DNA from: Colletes latitarsis
Lineage: Eukaryota; Arthropoda; Insecta; Hymenoptera; Colletidae
Assembly: GCF_051014445.1 (NCBI RefSeq)
Contig: NC_135136.1
Span: 27,670,001 to 27,734,000, forward strand
Reading direction: 5' to 3'
DNA: 64,000 nucleotides
This document shows positions 59,075-64,000 of this stretch, piece after piece. The first letter of the stretch is position 1. Each line of letters starts with the position of its first letter. The notes beneath the pieces were generated by a model. It saw only the letters and a program-made list of their open reading frames with translations, searched no databases and was not told where the DNA came from. The translations under genes were made by a program, and so were the position numbers.

Positions 59075-62000
59075 TAGTCCATTGTTCAGACAGCTTTGAA
59101 AAATAACGTAAAAATAAAGTCATTCTTCTTGACTAGCTTTTCCAATTATCGAATTAATTTTCTTTCGAAATTCAATGCAGTAAAAACCCGAGTTCTTCTA
59201 GCTTTGTTTAAGATATGAAATAGTTAATTAATATGCAACAAAATACTATTTCATTCTGAAATCTAATGTACAGCCGATCAGAGAGATATTCAAGATCATT
59301 ACTCCGCATAAAAATTGAAGTTGAAATAAATAATTTGGTAAATTAGAGTCCGCTCCAGCGCCGTTAATAGTTAATTTATTTATTAAACCTGAATCGCTGT
59401 AAAGCAGCGGCACAAGTTTTTCCTATTGACTTCCCATCGATCAAGTACTTGGGTAGACCAGGGCAATCAAGTAATTTACTCTGACTCGTGATTTAATGTA
59501 ATTGGAAGAAAGTAAATAACGATCGAAGCGTTGCAATTTAAATATAATTCCGTTTTTCACAAGGATCGCGGAAGAAACGCGGCGAAGCACTTTAATGTCG
59601 GCAAAGGAGCGCCTTTTAAGTGCGATGAAATCGCGGACGCGATTTGTCCCGTTAAAAACTGATCGATATTTCAGAGCAAATCGAAGATCTTCTTACGAAA
59701 GATGAAGAACACTTGAAAACGACCACGCCTTTTGTAATTCCTTTCGTCGTTGACGATTCTCTTTGAGCCTTTCATCGACTAACACCACACCTTTTCTATT
59801 TACGATTTCTTCCAGCTCGTTTCTAGCCCCGCTATTACGATCTTTAGACGACGCAATACGAGTTAGAATTGACCCACCTTCGACGGTGGATCATTAATTT
59901 TATTTGATCACCTAGATGATCAAAGTTTACCAAAATTCTTTGTCCTTGTGTCTCTTTCCTTGACTTCTTCATGACTGATTGTTCGCTTGTTCAAGAAAAC
60001 TTTTCCCGCTCGGACGAAAAATCGTCGTCCTAGATGGTTGATCGTGTTTGAACTTCCTCGCAACGTGGTTCCTTCGATCTGTTTGATTTGAAGTTTTTGG
60101 TACTTCAATTCTTCGATGTTCCGTTGAAATCTTGAGGAGAATAAACACGTTTCTAAAAGGAAAAATGTCTTCCTATATCTTTCACAGATACAATCATTTG
60201 AGAATATATCTCGAAAGTTTTATTATGAAATTGGAACAAGTAACGAACTTGTAAAATATTTTTGAAAGAGTATCAGATTACTGGCGGGGAACAAACTTTC
60301 TGGCAAATTTGAACGTGTTTACCTCGAAACTGTATTTCTTGAACTGGATATCAAGATCTTCTTAAATCTTAGAGACGTATTGATTCCAGATTTTACACAT
60401 ATAGCCAGATCGTGTCATTTTCTTGTTCCATTTTACTTTTAAGAAACCGATACATTTTGTGGCAAAATTGAATTTGTTATCAAACTGCAAGGGGCACTAG
60501 AGTTTAATAATCAAGTCTATCAGAAGTTAAACTGAAAAAATTGATGTTGAATATTGTTTCTTACAACTTACTCAAAATTGAGAAATTTTAAGAAAATAAA
60601 GTTGAGAAATCTGGTTTCCCATAGAACCAATTCACGTTGAATATTCTCCAAGTTTCATAACTTTAAACAGCTAATAATTGTTGGATATTTATTACAAAAA
60701 GTTTCAAGTAAAATTTCTGTAATTCCAAGCTACGACAACAAAAAAAGTTAGAATCCTTTTCCTAAGAAGCCATATTCTTTACAGCGGTCAGAATGTCACA
60801 ACAACAAGTTGTTAAGTTCTTTCTACCAAATATCAAGGAATTATTGCCCATTAAGATTTCTGTAAACCACACGAGACCAGGATTTTGCTCGAGGAACACG
60901 TCGTAGCGGATTTGGTTGGATTTTTAGAATTAATTGAAAAATAAGAGCTAGACGAAATTAAAATGTAGGTGTCTATCGGGGATTCTGATCTTTAATCGAA
61001 TGTATTGAAACGCGACGAGGGCGGTCGACCCCCTTTAAATTTCGTTTTCCCAGGGGTGATCTCCGAACCACGCTTCAATTGACTTTGGAAATTGATCGGA
61101 ACGAGGTAATGCTGTAACGAACCCCCCCTTTTTTCTGGAACACCGTCGCGAGCAGTCGCATGAATATAAATACCATCGACCGAGCAGCGTCCCTGGGTTT
61201 TTCTTTTTTTTTTCCACCATCTCTGCATTTGCATACGTATACCCGATACGGTTCGTCAGTCTTCTAGAAAGAGACGGGAAAAATCCATTGGGCTTTCCTT
61301 CGTCCGCTGATATAGCATTTCGCGAGCCTAAATTTGTCGCTCGAGACCAACTGAGCTTCACCAGCCGAAGAACCCTACCCATCGACGATAAAAATAATCA
61401 GATTTCGAAATGAGAGGGATCGCAGGGACACGTAATTTCGTTAAAGAGAATCGATTCTCACAAATACTGAAGTTTAAAAGTCGACGATAAATAAATCAAT
61501 CCGATCGTTTTTGTGTCTTTAACATTTAGGATCATTTTAGAACAACCGAATTTAGCAAAGAATTATATCAAGTATGATTATTTTTCCGGAAAAGAAGAAC
61601 AGAGTTTTTAAAAAGATCTGTGTCTTCTGTTTTGTAACGAATTTAATTAACTCGCAATGCTGAAGCGACGCTAAACATTTTCCTTTTCATAATTACTTTT
61701 CTGCACAACAAACAGTGCAATAAACCGCGAGCAACCAAAGGCAGCCCCACGACGGGTTGCGACACAGTTGCTTCAGTAATGAGACATTGGTACTATACAG
61801 AGATGACTTGTTGGCTAGGCACGCCGATTGGCCGTAGCGTAATAGTGACGCCCGTCCTCACATGCATTATCGTTATTGGCTGAGCCGCTCACAACTACAA
61901 TTCCATCGCGTGACAAAGCACGCGAACGAAACGTATAAGGACAGAGTAGGATAAGACAAGACTGACAAAGAACCTTCGCGAACGGTCCGGCTTCGATTTT

Positions 62001-62287
62001 GATGAAATTTCGTACACTTATAAAACAGCCAAAAATAATCGACACGTATTTTTTTTTTAGCTGCGGTACATCGAGTTAACGGGGTGAAACCATCCCTTGA
62101 AGTTTTGGCTCGAAACGGCTATCTCGAAAACGGAAAGACATACGAAAAAATTGTTAATGGGCGAGGTTAATGGTTTCTTATGTACAATAACATGGTCTTA
62201 AAAAATTTAACAAAATACAATTTGTTTATAACAAAAAAAATTTATTAACTTAATTTTTCATTTTATTGAAATTTTCGTAATGACAAA
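59075..62287. other. no recognised gene
   Basis: AT-rich with a CpG-richer part at about 61000-61400. A 115-codon minus-strand frame (61035-61382) has no recognised motif. 61820-61990 contains CCAAT-like boxes and short inverted pieces but no clear promoter or element end. Confidence 0.35.
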
Positions 62288-62775
62288 AAATGACGAGTAT
62301 TTTATTCCAAATCCATTAGTATGTAATATTTTAAAATTGCCTCCTACAGTTTTGCAGATTTTGATGATTTACATCTTGCGCGCACATTCACTATGGTAGC
62401 AGCCGTTCTAACTTTGATTTTACTGAAGCACTGTAGGCTTGCACTAAATTATACAGTAACAAGTAACAAGTAACAATAACAGTGACAAGTTTCTTAACAG
62501 CAATGAAAAGATTAATTGTTTTTATTGCCCAACTATGACATCATGACAAAGGTGGAGCGATTTATAAATTATAAATACATACAGTGTGCATAGCAATTAC
62601 TCTATGTAGTTTCGATAATAGTGGTACTCATCGAAAAAATGTTTGAAACATAAAGATTTCCTACACCATGTGCATTTAATTATTGCCACGTCACCGCAAA
62701 TATGGCATCTTGGTTCATTATTAACAGAATAGCAGTACTCAACAGAATTCTGGAATGCATTTGGTTTTTCATCTA
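62288..62775 (-). repeat. left arm of a large palindrome
   Basis: The reverse complement of 63531-64000, recognisable from TAGATGAAAAACCAAATGCA outwards through ACTTGTTACTTGTTAC to GTCATTT at the right window edge. Arms differ by substitutions and a ~16-bp indel. The partner is cut by the window edge, so the real arm length is unknown. Confidence 0.92.
62597..62775 (-). pseudogene. piggyBac C-terminal zinc-domain fragment, left copy
   Basis: About 59 codons reading outward from the TIR-1 element: NEPRCHICGDVAIIKC, then TWCRKSLCFKHFFDEYH, giving C-X2-C-X7-C-X2-C-X4-C-X2-H and a further H. This is the cysteine-rich C-terminal domain of piggyBac-type transposases. The catalytic region is absent. 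It could also be a domesticated or unrelated zinc protein end, but the pattern and setting favour piggyBac. Confidence 0.7.
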
Positions 62776-63530
62776 TACAGGGTATTCGGCCACCCCTGGG
62801 AAAAATTTTAATGCGAGATTCTAGAGGCCAAAATAAAACGGAAATCAAGAATACTAATTTGTTAATGGAAGCTTCGTTAAAAAGTTAACAAAATTACATT
62901 AAAAAATTTCAAATCATTCTGAGAAAATTATTTTCGGTTGCGGGGGTCAATTACAATCATTTTTGGCGAAAATGATCCCCATGAAAAACCCCATAAAAGT
63001 GGTCCAATTTTTAAACGGCCTACACAAAAGTATTAGACAATTTTTCTATAGGATGTCAAACAAAATTATTAAAAATTAAAAACGAATATTTAAGAAAAAT
63101 CGACAAGGGATAGGTGCCTAAATTTTTCAGCGAAAAAAAAGATTTCAAAACGTTCTGGAAAAATTATTTTCGGTTGCGGGGGTCAATTACAATCATTTTT
63201 GGTGAATAGACAGATCCTCAAATTCCTTCCCACTTTGGAGAAAAAAATTCAAGAAAGTGTGAAATTTTTCGACAAAATTAAAAAATTTCATATCATTTTG
63301 GAAAAATTATTTTCGGTTGCGGGGGTCAATTATGATAATTTTTGGTGAATAGACTTACTCGCGAAATCCTACTCACTTTCTAAAAAAAATTGTGTACTGG
63401 CGATGCTTTAAACATTATTAACTTTTTAACGAATCCTCCATCAACAAATTAGTATTCTTGATTTCCGTCTTATTTTGGCCTCTAGAATCTCCCATTAAAA
63501 TTTTTCCCAGGGATGGCCGAATACCCTGTA
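62776..63530. mobile_element. TIR-1 family element, copy 9, at the centre of the palindrome (755 bp)
   Basis: Ends TACAGGGTATTCGGCC and GGCCGAATACCCTGTA. Both carry the same change (GGTATTC instead of GGTGTTC) relative to the other copies. Three internal modules are present. Its flanks are inverted copies of each other, starting immediately at the termini. Confidence 0.9.
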
Positions 63531-63709
63531 TAGATGAAAAACCAAATGCATTCCAGAATTCTGTTGAGTACTGCTATTCTGTTAAAAATAAACCAAGATG
63601 CCATATTTGCGGTGACGTGGCAATAATTAAATGTGCATGGTGTAAGAAATCTTTATGTTTCAAACATTTTTTCGACGAGTATCATTATTGTCGGAACTAC
63701 ATAGAATAA
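63531..63709 (+). pseudogene. piggyBac C-terminal zinc-domain fragment, right copy
   Basis: The inverted twin of 62597-62775, reading outward on the plus strand (PRCHICGDVAIIKC, WCKKSLCFKHFF). It differs at a handful of residues, and all cysteines and histidines of the motif are kept in both copies. Confidence 0.7.
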
Positions 63710-64000
63710 TTGCTATACAAACTGTATGTATTTATACTTTGCCACGATGTCATAGGTGGGCAATAAACACAATTAATCTTTTCATTCCTGTTAAGAAACT
63801 TGTCGCTGTCATTGTTACTTGTTACTTGTTACAGCATAATTTAATGCAAGCCTACAGTGCTTCATTAAAATCAAAGTTAGAACGGCTGCTACCATAGTGG
63901 ATGTGCGCGCAAGATGTAAATCATCAAAATCTGCAAAACTGTAGGAGGCAATTTCAAAATATTACATACCAATGGATTTGGAATAAAAGGCTCGTCATTT
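63531..64000 (+). repeat. right arm of a large palindrome
   Basis: Complement of the left arm; it continues to the last base of the window. Confidence 0.92.

Noticed and set aside
61815..62045. CCAAT-like boxes and a 76-codon minus-strand frame
   Set aside because: No downstream gene, no TATA or initiator in a convincing position.
1..64000. CRISPR array, rRNA, or clear tRNA genes
   Set aside because: No regularly spaced identical repeats with unique spacers and no rRNA or cloverleaf sequences were seen; composition and elements are those of an animal nuclear genome.

Overview
The window looks like AT-rich nuclear DNA from an insect, most probably a hymenopteran. It has long AT-rich stretches broken by short CpG-rich islands, and it carries insect-type piggyBac, Tc1/mariner, Jockey/I-type LINE and Ty3/gypsy sequences. 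The insect call is an inference from the element families. No host protein-coding gene, tRNA, rRNA or CRISPR array could be supported on either strand. What can be read is a dense, nested collection of transposable elements of different ages.

Layout from left to right. 1-2088 is a piggyBac-like element on the minus strand whose transposase is open except for one nonsense codon; its 3' end lies outside the window. 2089-9404 has no recognisable gene. 9405-10519 holds a short TTAA-family relic and the first copy of a terminal-inverted-repeat family called TIR-1 here. A ~120-bp tandem repeat follows at 10635-11000. 11946-13594 is a complete Tc1-like element with 225-bp inverted repeats of IR/DR type, its transposase broken by one stop. 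16100-22737 contains three more TIR-1 copies, a 217-bp TTAA MITE and a 5'-truncated LINE. 25953-32962 is a nest: an internally deleted piggyBac relative split by a complete Ty3/gypsy element (26134-31418, 570-bp LTRs identical by eye, AGAG target duplication, intact gag and pol) and by a TIR-1 copy.

The right half continues in the same way. There is a truncated TIR-1 copy (35456-35975) and three copies of a non-autonomous TTAA family D (38489-39226, 44654-46730, 55511-56840). One D copy contains a deleted mariner. There is an I-type LINE with an RNase H domain (41941-44310, minus strand), a 1.44-kb TIR-1 copy with a 531-bp tandem duplication (49390-50831), a decayed mariner (51506 to about 52760), a LINE 3'-end fragment (53935-54318) and another TIR-1 copy (58696-59074). 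From 62288 to the right edge lies a ~1.7-kb palindrome: two inverted copies of a piggyBac C-terminal zinc-finger sequence around a TIR-1 element.

These are mobile elements, not a cooperating gene set. Only the Ty3/gypsy element looks potentially autonomous. The piggyBac at the left edge and the Tc1-like element are each one nonsense codon from an open frame. The most unusual structures are the TIR-1 family with its variable internal modules and fold-back variants, the palindrome at the right edge, and the repeated occurrence of subterminal palindromes in otherwise unrelated TTAA families.
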